DNA of 64,000 bases from Lentibacillus sp. Marseille-P4043 (GCF_900258515.1 NZ_LT984884.1:1922550-1986549), one strand, 5' to 3'; positions 36,211 to 46,474 are shown, numbered from the stretch's first letter. Notes: generated from the sequence alone by a model not told the origin. Program-made: numbers and translations.

Positions 36211-38307
36211 ATGTCATCAGATATGCGAATTGGCGGTCTTGCGTCGGGTATGGATATTGATTCCCTTGTATCAAAACTAATGAAAGCGGAACGAATGCCA
36301 CTACAGAAGATGCACCAGGACCGGACATGGCTAACGTGGCAGCGGGATGCTTATCGTGAAGCGAACACAATGTTATTAAATTTCAGATCGCAATTAACAG
36401 ATATGAAAATGTCAACTACATTCCGTGCGAGAACTACATCTTCTACTAATGGAGACCTAGTATCAGCAACTGCGACAAGTGCAGCAGGACAAACTTCATA
36501 CAATATCTCTGAAGTGACACAACTTGCGACTTCTGCAACAAAAGTAAATGGGAATAGTATTTTTGATAATGCATCATCAGTAGATTCGAGTAAAAGTCTT
36601 GCTGAGTTAAGTTCGAAATTTATTACGTATGATGAAAATGGTGATCCAGCATCTAACCCCATTAGTTGGAATCACGGTAGTGTAAAGCAGGCTTCTATTT
36701 CTACTAAGCAAGAAACTAAAACAGTTAATATAAATCTAGATCAAGGTATAAAGAAAGATAATACAAATGAAATGTCAGTAAAAGTAGGGAACAAGTATTA
36801 TGAAGTAGTTTCTGAGAGTTCAAATTTAACGGAAGACACGGTTTTGTTTAAAGTTAATGATGATGGTGTAGGTGAATTAGAATTTAAAAGTAAGCTAAAA
36901 AAAGGCACGGAAGTAAAATTCAACTATACTACTAATTATCAAGTAGATAAAATGACAACCACAAAAGAAGGACATGAGATCAAACTTTCTAATCAGAACA
37001 TTTATAATGGATCAGATTTCACATTAAAAATCGGTGACGACAAATATACAACATCAGGAAAAAACATTGTTGTTAAAAATGACCAAGGTACTGGGGAAAC
37101 TGTTGGTGAAATTAACTATCAAACAGGTGTTATTACGATGAACGAAGGCCATTCTATACCTGCTGAATCAAGGGTAGAAGTAAATTATCAATATAACTAT
37201 ACGAGTTTCAGCCTTGGTGCCCATACAGAAAATGGGAGGAATGTGAAGGCATTTAATATTAAAGCATCTCAATCACTTGATTCTTTCGTTAATGAGGTTA
37301 ATAGTGCTGATACCGGTGTTAATATGTTCTATGATGAAATGACGGGTCAAATGTCGTTAACTAGGACAGAAACAGGTAATTTTAGTGAAACAGAGGATGA
37401 AATTATAACATCAGGGGATTTTATGACTGAACAGTTGTTTTTTACAGAAAGCACAGAAGAGATCGGGGGAGAAAATGCAAAATTTACATTGAATGGTTTA
37501 GAAACAAATAGAACATCTAATTCATTTGAAATCTCTGGTGTGACATTTCAATTAAAAAAGACATTTTCAGAAGAAGACGGCAAGGATGTTAAGATAAATA
37601 TTTCCAACGACAGTGGTGCTGTGTTTGATAATATTAAAGAATTTGTCGACAAATACAATGAAATGATTGGAAAAATTCAAGATAAACTTCAAGAAGAGAG
37701 ATACCGTGATTACCGCCCATTAACGGAGAAACAGCGTGAAGGTATGTCAGAACATGAACAGGAATTATGGGAAGAAAAGGCAAAAAGTGGAATGCTAAAA
37801 GGAGACAGAACCTTATCTAGTGCATTAAATACTTTACGTAGGGATTTTTATACTCCTGTGGAAGACAGCGATATTCCATCTGCATATCAACAATTGGCTA
37901 GTATTGGTATTGATACAACAGCGAACTATCTCGAAGGTGGAAAATTGGAAATTAATGAAGCAGAATTGAAATCAGCAATTCAAGAAAACCCTGAGGCAAT
38001 AGAAGAATTATTTACGAATGATAGTTCAGCTTACGGTCAAAAAGGGATTTTACAAAGACTGTCTGACTCTGCCAATCAGGTAATGGATTCAATTACAGAG
38101 AAGGCAGGAAACACATATAAAACAGAAAGTCAATATACAATCGGTAAAAACCTGGGTGATTTGGATGATCGCATATCAGCATTTGAAGACCGTTTGACAA
38201 AGGTGGAAGATCGTTACTGGCGTCAATTCACGGAAATGGAGAAAGCGATACAGCGAATGAACTCTCAGTCAACTTACCTCATGCAACAGTTTGGTGGGGG
38301 AATGTAA
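36211..38307 (+). CDS. fliD: Flagellar hook-associated protein 2, filament cap
   Basis: A 698-aa secreted structural protein that caps the filament and guides flagellin assembly. The FliD N-terminus is clear (MRIGGLASGMDIDSLVSKLM), and the C-terminal coiled coil ends SQSTYLMQQFGGGM. It is longer than B. subtilis FliD (about 500 aa) because of an extended, Ser/Thr/Asn-rich middle domain (about 150-400), the region exposed on the filament and variable among species. A perfect SigD promoter drives it. The usual partners fliS and fliT are not adjacent. Confidence 0.95.
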   Translation: MSSDMRIGGLASGMDIDSLVSKLMKAERMPLQKMHQDRTWLTWQRDAYREANTMLLNFRSQLTDMKMSTTFRARTTSSTNGDLVSATATSAAGQTSYNISEVTQLATSATKVNGNSIFDNASSVDSSKSLAELSSKFITYDENGDPASNPISWNHGSVKQASISTKQETKTVNINLDQGIKKDNTNEMSVKVGNKYYEVVSESSNLTEDTVLFKVNDDGVGELEFKSKLKKGTEVKFNYTTNYQVDKMTTTKEGHEIKLSNQNIYNGSDFTLKIGDDKYTTSGKNIVVKNDQGTGETVGEINYQTGVITMNEGHSIPAESRVEVNYQYNYTSFSLGAHTENGRNVKAFNIKASQSLDSFVNEVNSADTGVNMFYDEMTGQMSLTRTETGNFSETEDEIITSGDFMTEQLFFTESTEEIGGENAKFTLNGLETNRTSNSFEISGVTFQLKKTFSEEDGKDVKINISNDSGAVFDNIKEFVDKYNEMIGKIQDKLQEERYRDYRPLTEKQREGMSEHEQELWEEKAKSGMLKGDRTLSSALNTLRRDFYTPVEDSDIPSAYQQLASIGIDTTANYLEGGKLEINEAELKSAIQENPEAIEELFTNDSSAYGQKGILQRLSDSANQVMDSITEKAGNTYKTESQYTIGKNLGDLDDRISAFEDRLTKVEDRYWRQFTEMEKAIQRMNSQSTYLMQQFGGGM

Positions 38308-38330
38308 ACAGTTTGTACTAGTGATGAATT

Positions 38331-38368
38331 ATAATGCCTCATTCATTGTCAGAATGAGGCATTATTGT
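38331..38368 (+). terminator. Terminator-like hairpin after fliD
   Basis: ATAATGCCTCATT pairs perfectly with AATGAGGCATTAT. The following T-run is short (TTGTTC), so it may only attenuate transcription into the next gene. Confidence 0.65.
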
Positions 38369-38410
38369 TCGACTCGATTATTAAACTACACATAAAAGTG
38401 AGGATCTAAA

Positions 38411-38779
38411 ATGGAAAAATACATCGATGTTATGAAACAAACAACAATGTTACAGGAAACAGTTTATGAAGGTCTGCAGCATATACAAGCGTTACTGAAA
38501 GAAGGAAAATTTGAAGAAACCATTGCTTTGTTTAGCGAAACTGTTCAAGCCTTTTCGTCAATTGAAAAGGCGGTTATCGGGTTACCTGATGATATTTTAA
38601 CGGAAGAAAGCAAATCATTAACTACAGAAGTTAGAGATGCCTTTAAAATTGTTGTAAGTTCTTGTGAATTAAAAGAATATGGCAAAGTACAAGAGGTGTT
38701 GCAATTTACATTGACTCCGAGATTTCAGAGGTGGATGGAAGAATTGAATAAAGCCTTTATGCCATATTTGGTTTCCTAA
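38411..38779 (+). CDS. Helical protein downstream of fliD, unknown function
   Basis: A 122-aa soluble, mostly helical acidic protein (MEKYIDVMKQTTMLQETVYE) with a GAGG-type ribosome binding site. It follows fliD at the position where fliS/fliT chaperones usually lie. Its size and helix content suit a small chaperone-like protein, but I see no FliS or FliT signature. I do not assign a function. Confidence 0.65.
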   Translation: MEKYIDVMKQTTMLQETVYEGLQHIQALLKEGKFEETIALFSETVQAFSSIEKAVIGLPDDILTEESKSLTTEVRDAFKIVVSSCELKEYGKVQEVLQFTLTPRFQRWMEELNKAFMPYLVS

Positions 38780-38796
38780 TCAAATAAAAGATGTCC

Positions 38797-38834
38797 ATCC
38801 AGAATGAATTAACATTTTCATTCTGGATTTGTTT
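38797..38834 (+). terminator. Intrinsic terminator
   Basis: ATCCAGAATGA pairs with TCATTCTGGAT, followed by TTGTTTTC. Confidence 0.85.
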
Positions 38835-39154
38835 TCTTATTAGGAGTTAACTTCATCATAATCGCTTATCCGTGATTGAAAGCCCTTGCCTTTTCATGCA
38901 CAATGTAATTTCCACACCGACACCCCCCACAAATGCAATGTTAAACGATACCGTCTTATGCATATAATAAACTATACAAGCACTCTAGCTTGTAATGTAC
39001 TAGTATAGTATATTGTTGAAAAGGTTCGTTAAATAGAGTCATCCAAGTCAAAATAGTCCAGAATGCCTATATCCAAAAGGCTTAGCAAAAAAGGTTATAA
39101 GAGAATTGAATACAAACAAATGTTCTGTTTGTGTGGTTATTTCAATGGAATTTG
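38835..39154. other. Intergenic region upstream of the toxin gene
   Basis: This gap shows no supported gene. It contains a stretch of C residues (ACACCCCCCAC) near 38921 and an AT-rich run with small palindromes near 38975-39015 (ACAAGC/GCTTGT), but nothing I can assign. Confidence 0.4.
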
Positions 39155-39163
39155 TGCTATACT
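39155..39163 (+). promoter_or_regulatory. Extended -10 promoter of the toxin mRNA
   Basis: TGC followed by TATACT is an extended -10 element. No good -35 is present. It would give an mRNA with a 5' leader of roughly 60 bases. Confidence 0.55.
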
Positions 39164-39230
39164 ATGTACTAGATAACGTTCTTTTAGGGATTGGTCGGCT
39201 GGCCCTTTTGATAAAAAGGTGGTGAGGCCG

Positions 39231-39326
39231 TTGAGTATTTACGAGGTAATTATGGTCATGTTCGCATTTGGCACATTCTTAATTGCGCTACTCACACTCG
39301 TAATAAGAATAATCAATAAAAAATAG
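39231..39326 (+). CDS. Holin-like peptide toxin of a type I toxin-antitoxin locus
   Basis: A 31-aa peptide starting with TTG after AAAAAGGTGGTG. It reads MSIYEVIMVMFAFGTFLIAL, continues as one hydrophobic helix and ends with the basic RIINKK. This is the pattern of the Bacillus/Lactobacillus 'putative holin-like toxin' family, whose members insert in the membrane. The antisense RNA on the opposite strand overlaps its last codons. Confidence 0.82.
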   Translation: MSIYEVIMVMFAFGTFLIALLTLVIRIINKK

Positions 39327-39456
39327 ACCTCCCTATTAACCCGCAAAAGTGTTGTTGGGAGAGGTCTATTCTCGGATAGCCGTATCCCCTGGGGGAACCG
39401 CTTATCTAAAGACCACAGTTGCAGCTGTGGTCTTTTATAAGTATATGCATATTTAT
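39316..39456 (-). ncRNA. Antisense antitoxin RNA (RatA-like)
   Basis: The minus strand has a promoter, TTTTCA (39485-39490) and TATACT (39463-39468) with a 16-base spacer, pointing into the 3' end of the toxin mRNA. About 140 bases on, the arms AATAGACCTCTCCC and GGGAGGTCTATT form a hairpin (39322-39370) that ends in TTTTTT on the minus strand, a good terminator. The RNA would be complementary to the toxin 3' end and its untranslated region. Confidence 0.7.
39408..39438 (+). terminator. Terminator of the toxin mRNA
   Basis: AAAGACCACAG pairs perfectly with CTGTGGTCTTT, followed by TTATAA. Confidence 0.75.
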
Positions 39457-39649
39457 ACCTATAGTATACCATATATCTGGGTTGTGAAAAGGAAAAAGGT
39501 AAAGCTTAGTCGTTATTATTATTATTTCACTTCAATTACTTTTTCGAACAAGGCAATTGAGTATTTCAATGCACCAATTTAATCTTGGAATCCATTAGGT
39601 AAATTACGACAAGTTCCGATTGTTTATTTCCTGGGTAATAATTCATGCG

Positions 39650-39684
39650 AAAATAAGATGAGCCATTCAAAACGAATGACTCAT
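39650..39684 (-). terminator. Terminator of the chemoreceptor gene
   Basis: On the minus strand ATGAGTCATTC pairs with GAATGGCTCAT (one G-T pair), followed by CTTATTTTCG, eight bases after the stop codon. Confidence 0.78.
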
Positions 39685-39692
39685 AGCTCTGC

Positions 39693-41744
39693 TTAATCTT
39701 CAATCTTAAACTTATTAACTTGTGTTTGCATTGCTGCCGCATACGCTTCTAATTCCTCAGCCAGATGATTTAATTGTTCCATCGATGCGGTTTGTTCTTC
39801 AATTGATGCAGAAATTTCTTCAGTCCCGGCTGCGGTTTCTTCGCTGATTGCCGCAATGTTTTGTGTGTTGGATGAAATAAGTTGTTCTTGATCCACGATC
39901 GCTTTCATTATATCCATTACTTCCGCGATTAATTGATTATTCGTTTGAATCGTTTGCTGGATACTTGAAAAGGATTGTTCTGTTTCGTCTACAGTTATTT
40001 TTTGTGTTTGAAAAACGTCGCTTGTTTTGCCAATTAATGTTACGGTTTGCTTCGTTTCTGTTTGCATTTCATCAATTAATGAGGCGATATCACCGAGTGC
40101 GCTTTCGGATTGTTCAGCAAGTTTTCGAACTTCATCGGCTACAACAGCAAAACCACGACCATTTTCCCCAGCACGTGCTGCCTCAATAGCGGCATTTAAG
40201 GCAAGCAAGTTAGTCTGGTTGGCAATATCAGTAATTTTTGTCACGATCTCATTAATGTTTGTTGATTTATTATCTAGTGACTGGATTGCTTGTACAACAT
40301 CACTTGTCAGTTGACCAGTTTCCTCCGTTTGTTTACGAAGCGTGCTTACTGTTTCGCTACCTTTTTCAGAGGTATCAATCATAACTTTGGCCTTTTCATA
40401 AATGTTGTTATTATGATTCTCTATCTGTTTGATTAATGTTGAAAGTTGTTCCGTTGCTGATGCATTTTGCTCCATCAACCCGGATTGCTCTCCTGCACCT
40501 GTTGCGATTTGTTCCATCGTGGTTGAGACTTCATTTGCCGATGCAGTGTTTTCTTCCGCACTTGCTACCAGTGTTTGCGATGCGTCTGATACATTTAATG
40601 AAACATTTTTGATTTTTACCATCATGGTTCGCATTTGTTTGAGCATGTTATCAAAGCTGTCCGATAGTTGTCCGATTTCGTTTGTTGATGTGATCGCTGT
40701 TTTTACTAAAAGATTCCCGTTTTCGACTTCCTTCATTGTGCTTTGCAACTGCTTGATCGGCTTCGTTATTCGACGTGCATTGAAAATAGAAACAACAATC
40801 GCTAGAAGCAAAATGATTACTAAGGTAATAACGATCGGGATAATTATCGCGCTTGCCTGTTTCTGAAAGTCGCTTTTAAAAACAGTTTCGCCTAACATCC
40901 ATCCTGTTGCTTCGTTTCTGGTAAATCCAAAAACTTTGGCCTCTCCATCTTCTTTGTAGTTAACAATTCCACTTGTATCTGTTTCATTGACTTCACCATA
41001 AAAAGGAAGATCTGATGCACTTTTTCCGATTTGTTTTTCATCGGGATGTGCGATAAAATCACCATCCTGGTTGATAATCATAGCGAAGCCAGAATCCCCT
41101 ATTTTAATTTCGTTTGTCATTTCAATTAATGTATCAACGTAAACATCTGCAGCAGTAACACCAATGATTTCTCCATTTGCAGAATAAGACTGTGCCGCTG
41201 TTACAATTGTCTTCCCAGTTGCAGCATCAACATATGGTTTGGTCCAAATTGTTTTCCCATCAGCAGCTAAAGCCTGTTTATACCAGTCACGTTCACGTGG
41301 GTCGAAATCATCAGGCAGGTCTGCTTCCGGGTAAATAATTAATTCCCCACCCTTATCAATTCCGGTGTACGCATTGGCGATGGTATCTGTTGTGTCTACC
41401 GTTTCTCCAATATAATTAAATAATTCCTTGCGCTTATCAGGGTCATTATCGACAAAAAGGTTACTTTCGGTAAAACGATTTAACGTATTTTCTGTATTGG
41501 CAAAAAACAGATCAAAGATATCGTTCAAATCTTCCATTTGCGTCTTAACACTAGCCGTTTTTTCGTTAATGATTGTATCCATACTTAGTTTGTAGTTTGT
41601 AAAAGCAATCACTGCCCCAGCAATGATAATTAGTGTAATGAAAGGTAGTAGAATTTGATTGAGTAAGGATTTGTTCTTCTTTGTCTTTCCAATATTATCT
41701 TGCCTATTTCCGTGCTTGTGTTGGCTTTGTTTCTTTTGCTGCAT
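39693..41744 (-). CDS. Methyl-accepting chemotaxis protein with Cache sensor
   Basis: A 683-aa membrane chemoreceptor. One membrane segment lies near residues 31-51, an extracellular double-Cache sensor spans about 55-290 ([32 protein letters not shown]), a second membrane segment is near 300-322, then a HAMP domain and a signalling coiled coil with the conserved tip [23 protein letters not shown] 41744 follows AGGAGAAAGG. A SigD promoter lies upstream. The ligand is unknown; this sensor type often binds amino acids or small carboxylates. Confidence 0.93.
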   Translation of the reverse strand: MQQKKQSQHKHGNRQDNIGKTKKNKSLLNQILLPFITLIIIAGAVIAFTNYKLSMDTIINEKTASVKTQMEDLNDIFDLFFANTENTLNRFTESNLFVDNDPDKRKELFNYIGETVDTTDTIANAYTGIDKGGELIIYPEADLPDDFDPRERDWYKQALAADGKTIWTKPYVDAATGKTIVTAAQSYSANGEIIGVTAADVYVDTLIEMTNEIKIGDSGFAMIINQDGDFIAHPDEKQIGKSASDLPFYGEVNETDTSGIVNYKEDGEAKVFGFTRNEATGWMLGETVFKSDFQKQASAIIIPIVITLVIILLLAIVVSIFNARRITKPIKQLQSTMKEVENGNLLVKTAITSTNEIGQLSDSFDNMLKQMRTMMVKIKNVSLNVSDASQTLVASAEENTASANEVSTTMEQIATGAGEQSGLMEQNASATEQLSTLIKQIENHNNNIYEKAKVMIDTSEKGSETVSTLRKQTEETGQLTSDVVQAIQSLDNKSTNINEIVTKITDIANQTNLLALNAAIEAARAGENGRGFAVVADEVRKLAEQSESALGDIASLIDEMQTETKQTVTLIGKTSDVFQTQKITVDETEQSFSSIQQTIQTNNQLIAEVMDIMKAIVDQEQLISSNTQNIAAISEETAAGTEEISASIEEQTASMEQLNHLAEELEAYAAAMQTQVNKFKIED

Positions 41745-41795
41745 GGATATCACCTTTCTCCTGTTTTTATAATTATGAAAATATTTATATTACTT

Positions 41796-41822
41796 ATATC
41801 GGATTAATTGTCGGATTTTGTA
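41796..41822 (-). promoter_or_regulatory. SigD promoter of the chemoreceptor gene
   Basis: Read on the minus strand: TACA, 15 bases, TCCGATAT. Two positions differ from the consensus TAAA/GCCGATAT, and the spacing is exact. Confidence 0.8.
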
Positions 41823-41971
41823 GAATAAACATTGAAATTAATAATTTTTTCTGAAATTGCAGTAAATACTTCGGACTGTTGAATAAACCAACCGTGCCAA
41901 AATATATCATTCATCACTTTAGGTATGCTATGATATGTAAGATGAGTTTGAGTTAGAAAGGGAGCGTCTTT

Positions 41972-43192
41972 GTGAATGTAGAACATACAATGTATAAGGA
42001 TAATGTGAAGCGCGCGTATCGCTTTCTATTAATGGTTGGAATCATAGTGGTGGCCTTTAACTTGCGTCCAGCAATTACATCGGTTGGACCAGTGATTGGA
42101 ACGATTCGCGATGACATTGGACTTTCAAATTGGAGTGCAGGATTATTAACAAGTTTACCGTTAATCGCTTTTGCGGTTATGTCACCCCTCGCACCTAAGC
42201 TTGGTAATCGTGTTTCAAATGAGCGGGCATTGTTAATTGGACTTATTTTACTTCTGTTCGGAATTGCTGTTCGAACGGTATCATTAGTAGCCCTCTTATT
42301 CATTGGAACACTATTTGTTGGACTTGGTATTGCAATCTGTAATGTCCTGTTACCTGGAGTGATTAAGGAAAAATTTCCAGAAAAAGTGGAATTAATGACT
42401 GGAATCTATTCGACAGCGATGGGGACGTTTGCTGCTACGGCGTCAGGAGTGAGTATTCCGATTGCAAAGGGATTAGGATTAGGTTGGCAAGCCGCATTAA
42501 TTGTTTGGGCGATCCCAGCGATAGTTGGTATTCTCATCTGGATTTATCTTAGTAAAAAAAATAAGTCTAATGATGATGATGAAAAAGTAAGATATGCAAA
42601 TACGGATGCTAATCGCATGTGGAAGTCCCCGTTAGCATGGCAAGTTGCTTTATTTATGGGGTTTCAATCGTTCTTATTTTATGTCACGATCTCATGGTTG
42701 CCCGAAATATTACATGATTATGGAGTAAGTATAGGAACTGCTGGGTGGATGTTATCCATGACACAGATTATTGGTTTGCCTTTTAGTTTTCTCGTACCAG
42801 TAATTGCAGGAAAACTGAAATCACAATGGGCAATTGTGGTCTTTCTGGGAACAAGTGCTATTAGTGGGTATGTAGGCTTGCTGCTTGGTAATTCCTTTGT
42901 TGTGATGATTATTTGTTCGCTATTGATCGGGATAGCGCTGGGTGGGGTTTTCCCGTTGGCGCTGACTTTTCTGGGAATGCGTGCCCGGACTGCTAAGCAA
43001 GCAGCTGAATTGTCTGGGATGGCGCAAGCGCTTGGTTATTTATTAGCAGCAATTGGACCGATATTTATCGGATATTTATACGATGTAACACATGCATGGA
43101 CAGTACCGCTTCTAACATTAATCGGTGTAGCACTTATCGTAATTACGTTTGGTTCCTTAGCCGGACGGGACAAATATGTACTTGATGACTAA
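41972..43192 (+). CDS. MFS transporter, CynX/NimT family
   Basis: A 406-aa inner-membrane protein with 12 membrane segments. The CynX/NimT (YycB-like) signature is VAFNLRPAITSVGPVIGTIR near residues 25-44. Members move anions such as cyanate or nitroimidazole drugs; the substrate here is unknown. It begins with GTG 41972 after AAAGGGAG. It is followed by a second MFS gene. Confidence 0.88.
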   Translation: MNVEHTMYKDNVKRAYRFLLMVGIIVVAFNLRPAITSVGPVIGTIRDDIGLSNWSAGLLTSLPLIAFAVMSPLAPKLGNRVSNERALLIGLILLLFGIAVRTVSLVALLFIGTLFVGLGIAICNVLLPGVIKEKFPEKVELMTGIYSTAMGTFAATASGVSIPIAKGLGLGWQAALIVWAIPAIVGILIWIYLSKKNKSNDDDEKVRYANTDANRMWKSPLAWQVALFMGFQSFLFYVTISWLPEILHDYGVSIGTAGWMLSMTQIIGLPFSFLVPVIAGKLKSQWAIVVFLGTSAISGYVGLLLGNSFVVMIICSLLIGIALGGVFPLALTFLGMRARTAKQAAELSGMAQALGYLLAAIGPIFIGYLYDVTHAWTVPLLTLIGVALIVITFGSLAGRDKYVLDD

Positions 43193-43233
43193 TAATAACG
43201 TGAAAAAAAGCTTTAGCTATTGGAAGTGACACA

Positions 43234-44436
43234 ATGCAACAAAGAACATATACAATGCGTGATTTTTACTTTTGGAAAATAACGATAAGCTTGGCACTGG
43301 CATCATTTTTTGTTTTCGCTAGTATGTACGCGGTCCAGCCACTCCTGCCTGTTTTCGTTGATGCTTTTGGAGTGTCTGTGTCCACGTCTAGTTTGTCAAT
43401 TTCACTGACGATCATTGGACTAATAGTTGGTTTGATTGTACTAGGCTTCTTCTCAGATCGGAATGGCCGGACCATATTTATTAAATTTTCACTGCTTGGT
43501 TCTGTCATCCCGTTTCTATTAATTCCGTTAACCGATTCGTTTATGATTATACTAGCATTGCGCTTGCTGCAAGGCTTTGCACTGGCTGGACTTCCTGCAG
43601 CATCACTTGCATATTTAAATGAGGAGGTTGAGAAGCGTAGTGTTGGTGTTGCAACGGCGCTTTATATTTCCAGTAACGCACTAGGAGGCATGATGGGCCG
43701 GGTACTCACTGGTTTTATTACGGATCATTATTCATGGGAAACAGCATTTTATTTTTTGGCGAGTGTTGGTCTGGTGATCCTGGTTGCCGTGTTCACTATG
43801 CTACCGAAATCACAAAACTTTGAGTCTAGTAATCAATCATTTTCTCGTGATATTGAAGCCTTTTTATTTCATTTAAAAAATCCTGCATTATTGCTTGTAT
43901 TTGGTTTGGGGGTTGTCTTACAGTTCTCGTTTACCGGAATTTGGACGTACTTGCCGTTTCATTTGCAAGCAGATCCATTTTCCTTGTCGCTTGAGGCAGT
44001 TTCGAATATGTTTTTTGCCTATGGGTTAGGAGTTGTTGGATCACCATTAGCTGGTTGGCTTGCTGGTCGTTTAGGATTACGGCAGGTTCGTATGGCGGGA
44101 ATTGTGACACTTTCCATTGGTCTCTTTTTAACGTTAGCCCAATCTGTAGTCATAATCATAATAGGGCTATGTGTGGCTTGCCTTGGATTTTTTACCGCAC
44201 ATTCACTTACTGCTGCCTCCGTTAGTGAACAGGCCACACATCATAAAGGAAGTGCATCAAGTTTGTATCTAGTTGCCTATTATATTGGTGTCTCACTCGG
44301 TAGTTCAGCGCTTGCGCCGGTATGGAGTCAAACCGGCTGGTCAGGTCTTGTGCTGTTAACAGGAGTTCTCCCTGTTGCCTATTTAGTTTTTGTAACCGCG
44401 ATGCAAGCACGTGCTAAAAAAGTAGCCCGAAAATGA
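43234..44436 (+). CDS. MFS transporter (YnfM-like)
   Basis: A 400-aa inner-membrane protein with 12 membrane segments. The text YAVQPLLPVFVDAFGVSVS, then the MFS loop GFFSDRNGRT, fits the YnfM/AraJ-like exporter group. It is 41 bases downstream of the CynX-type gene and probably in the same operon, followed by a small membrane protein. Confidence 0.85.
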   Translation: MQQRTYTMRDFYFWKITISLALASFFVFASMYAVQPLLPVFVDAFGVSVSTSSLSISLTIIGLIVGLIVLGFFSDRNGRTIFIKFSLLGSVIPFLLIPLTDSFMIILALRLLQGFALAGLPAASLAYLNEEVEKRSVGVATALYISSNALGGMMGRVLTGFITDHYSWETAFYFLASVGLVILVAVFTMLPKSQNFESSNQSFSRDIEAFLFHLKNPALLLVFGLGVVLQFSFTGIWTYLPFHLQADPFSLSLEAVSNMFFAYGLGVVGSPLAGWLAGRLGLRQVRMAGIVTLSIGLFLTLAQSVVIIIIGLCVACLGFFTAHSLTAASVSEQATHHKGSASSLYLVAYYIGVSLGSSALAPVWSQTGWSGLVLLTGVLPVAYLVFVTAMQARAKKVARK

Positions 44437-44454
44437 TCTGGGGGTGTTATTAAT

Positions 44455-44619
44455 ATGCGATTATTTATGGAGATAATTGGTTGGATCCTGACCGCGTTTG
44501 GGGCGTATTATGTATTTGAGGAAAATACATTAATCATTCATTACGTTGTTTTGGTTATTGGAATTATTTTACTTTTAATATCCATACCATTTAAAAATAT
44601 AAGAGGAAGAAAACGGTAA
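44455..44619 (+). CDS. Small two-helix membrane protein
   Basis: A 54-aa protein (MRLFMEIIGWILTAFGAYYV and VVLVIGIILLLISIPF as hydrophobic segments, basic tail RGRKR). It starts 18 bases after the MFS gene with a ribosome binding site GGGGGTG, and is the last gene before a strong terminator. Function unknown. Confidence 0.72.
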   Translation: MRLFMEIIGWILTAFGAYYVFEENTLIIHYVVLVIGIILLLISIPFKNIRGRKR

Positions 44620-44621
44620 AT

Positions 44622-44666
44622 AAAGGAAGAAGCAATGTCGTTGCCGCACTGCTTCTTCCTTTTTTT
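44622..44666. terminator. Bidirectional intrinsic terminator
   Basis: AAAGGAAGAAGCA pairs with TGCTTCTTCCTTT and is followed by T residues on the plus strand. It lies between convergent genes. Confidence 0.92.
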
Positions 44667-46316
44667 CTACTGTTTAAACATCTCTGGAACGTGTGTTAAA
44701 TCAATCCCCCATACTAATGGGAGAAGGAAATAAACGGCTAGTGTTACTAAAATAATGCCAAGGATATTTAATGCAAAACCAGCCTTGGCCATGTCTGGAA
44801 TCCGTAAATAACCCGATCCGAAAACAACGGCATTTGGTGGTGTGGCAACCGGCAGCATGAAGGCACATGATGCGGCAACACTTGCTGCAACCATAACTGT
44901 ATATGGATGAACACCTAGCGCAATTGCTAGTGATGCCATGATTGGATACATCATGGATGCTGTTGCTGTGTTCGATGTCAATTCGGTTAAGAAAATAACG
45001 AGTCCTGATACAACCAGCAATACAAGGAAAATATTAACTCCCTCTAGTGCACTAAGTTGGTTACCGATCCACTCGGAAAGACCTGAATTAACAAATCCTG
45101 CGGCAATCGCAAGCCCGCCACCAAATAGTAACAGAATTCCCCATGGTAATTTAACTGCTGTTTCCCAATCAAGCAGGAAGTCCCCTTTTTTGTTTTTCGC
45201 TGGGATGATAAATAAAATAATTCCCGCAGTCATGGCGATAATGGCATCATTAATACTTTCGTTCACATATGGTTCAAGTAAGAATGATCGGGTGACCCAT
45301 GCAAGAGCGGCCAAGATGAAAACAGTAAATACAATTTTTTCTTCATATGAAGCTGTTCCAAGTTTTTTCTTCTCTGATTGAATGACTGCTTTTCCACCTG
45401 GTAATGATTTTAATTTTAACGGGTGTGCAATCTTAACAAGGTAGAACCAAACAATTAAAATGAATACCCATGCAAGCGGTACACCGAAAAGCATCCAACT
45501 TGCAAAGGACATTTCAATACCATATGTTTTTTCAATAGCACCGGCAAGCAATGTATTCGGTGGAGTTCCGATTAATGTACCGACACCGCCAAGTGAAGCG
45601 GAATACGCAATACCTAGCATAAGTGCTTTGCCGAATCCAAAGTTTTCTTTTGATGTATCGATCGAATCGTCATCTTTTAATGCCTCGGATACTTGATAGA
45701 TAATTGCAAGACCGATTGGTACCATCATCATAGCTGTTGCGGTATTAGAAATCCACATCGATAAAAATCCCGTCGCAACCATGAATCCGAGAATAATTCG
45801 ATCTGTATTTGTTCCAATAATAGAAATAATGCTAAGTGCGATCCGCTTATGCAGATTCCATTTTTCCATTGCGAGCGCTATCATAAATCCACCCATGAAA
45901 AGGAAAATAGTGTCATCACCATATGATGATGTGGTTGTGTCGATGTCTAGTCCTCCTGAAAGTGGAAATAGAATAATTGGTAATAGCGATGTTGCTGGGA
46001 TCGGAATTGCCTCTGTCATCCACCAAACAGCAATCCAGATCGTACTTGCCAAGATAGCCTGTCCAGCATCTGATAAGCCCTCTGGTGAAAAGAATGCTAA
46101 CGTTAAAATAAATAAAATAGGACCTAAAAATAATCCAATTAACTGTGCAGGCTTATAATGGCGCTCATTTTTGCCACTTCCACCACTACCGGATTCAGCG
46201 GTGCTTTGTTTACCGCCCGAGGTTGCATTGGATGTATTTGGTTTAACAAAAAAGCTTAATAACTCTTTTGCCTGGTCATGCTTGTCCCATAACCAATTCC
46301 ATGTTGTTGAAAACAT
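44667..46316 (-). CDS. DASS-family sodium/dicarboxylate symporter
   Basis: A 549-aa inner-membrane protein of the divalent anion:sodium symporter (SLC13/SdcS) family with about 12 membrane segments. Signatures are LGGVGTLIGTPPNTLLAGA (first substrate/Na+ site) and the C-terminal SCAFMLPVATPPNAVVFGSG. It should import succinate, malate or fumarate with Na+. The start is ATG 46316 behind AAGGAGG; the longer frame starts upstream of that site. A hydrophilic N-terminal extension of about 60 residues (Ser/Gly-rich) precedes the core. Confidence 0.9.
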   Translation of the reverse strand: MFSTTWNWLWDKHDQAKELLSFFVKPNTSNATSGGKQSTAESGSGGSGKNERHYKPAQLIGLFLGPILFILTLAFFSPEGLSDAGQAILASTIWIAVWWMTEAIPIPATSLLPIILFPLSGGLDIDTTTSSYGDDTIFLFMGGFMIALAMEKWNLHKRIALSIISIIGTNTDRIILGFMVATGFLSMWISNTATAMMMVPIGLAIIYQVSEALKDDDSIDTSKENFGFGKALMLGIAYSASLGGVGTLIGTPPNTLLAGAIEKTYGIEMSFASWMLFGVPLAWVFILIVWFYLVKIAHPLKLKSLPGGKAVIQSEKKKLGTASYEEKIVFTVFILAALAWVTRSFLLEPYVNESINDAIIAMTAGIILFIIPAKNKKGDFLLDWETAVKLPWGILLLFGGGLAIAAGFVNSGLSEWIGNQLSALEGVNIFLVLLVVSGLVIFLTELTSNTATASMMYPIMASLAIALGVHPYTVMVAASVAASCAFMLPVATPPNAVVFGSGYLRIPDMAKAGFALNILGIILVTLAVYFLLPLVWGIDLTHVPEMFKQ

Positions 46317-46474
46317 ACTAATCCTCCTTGTTTGCATGTTGTTATATCATTCTACTAATTAATTTCACAATATAACGAAGAAATTTGATGTGTCATTTTC
46401 ACTGACTTTTTGAACAACCTCTAATAGAATTAAATCTATTATACAAATTTTATGATGGGGCAACAAGAAAAAAA

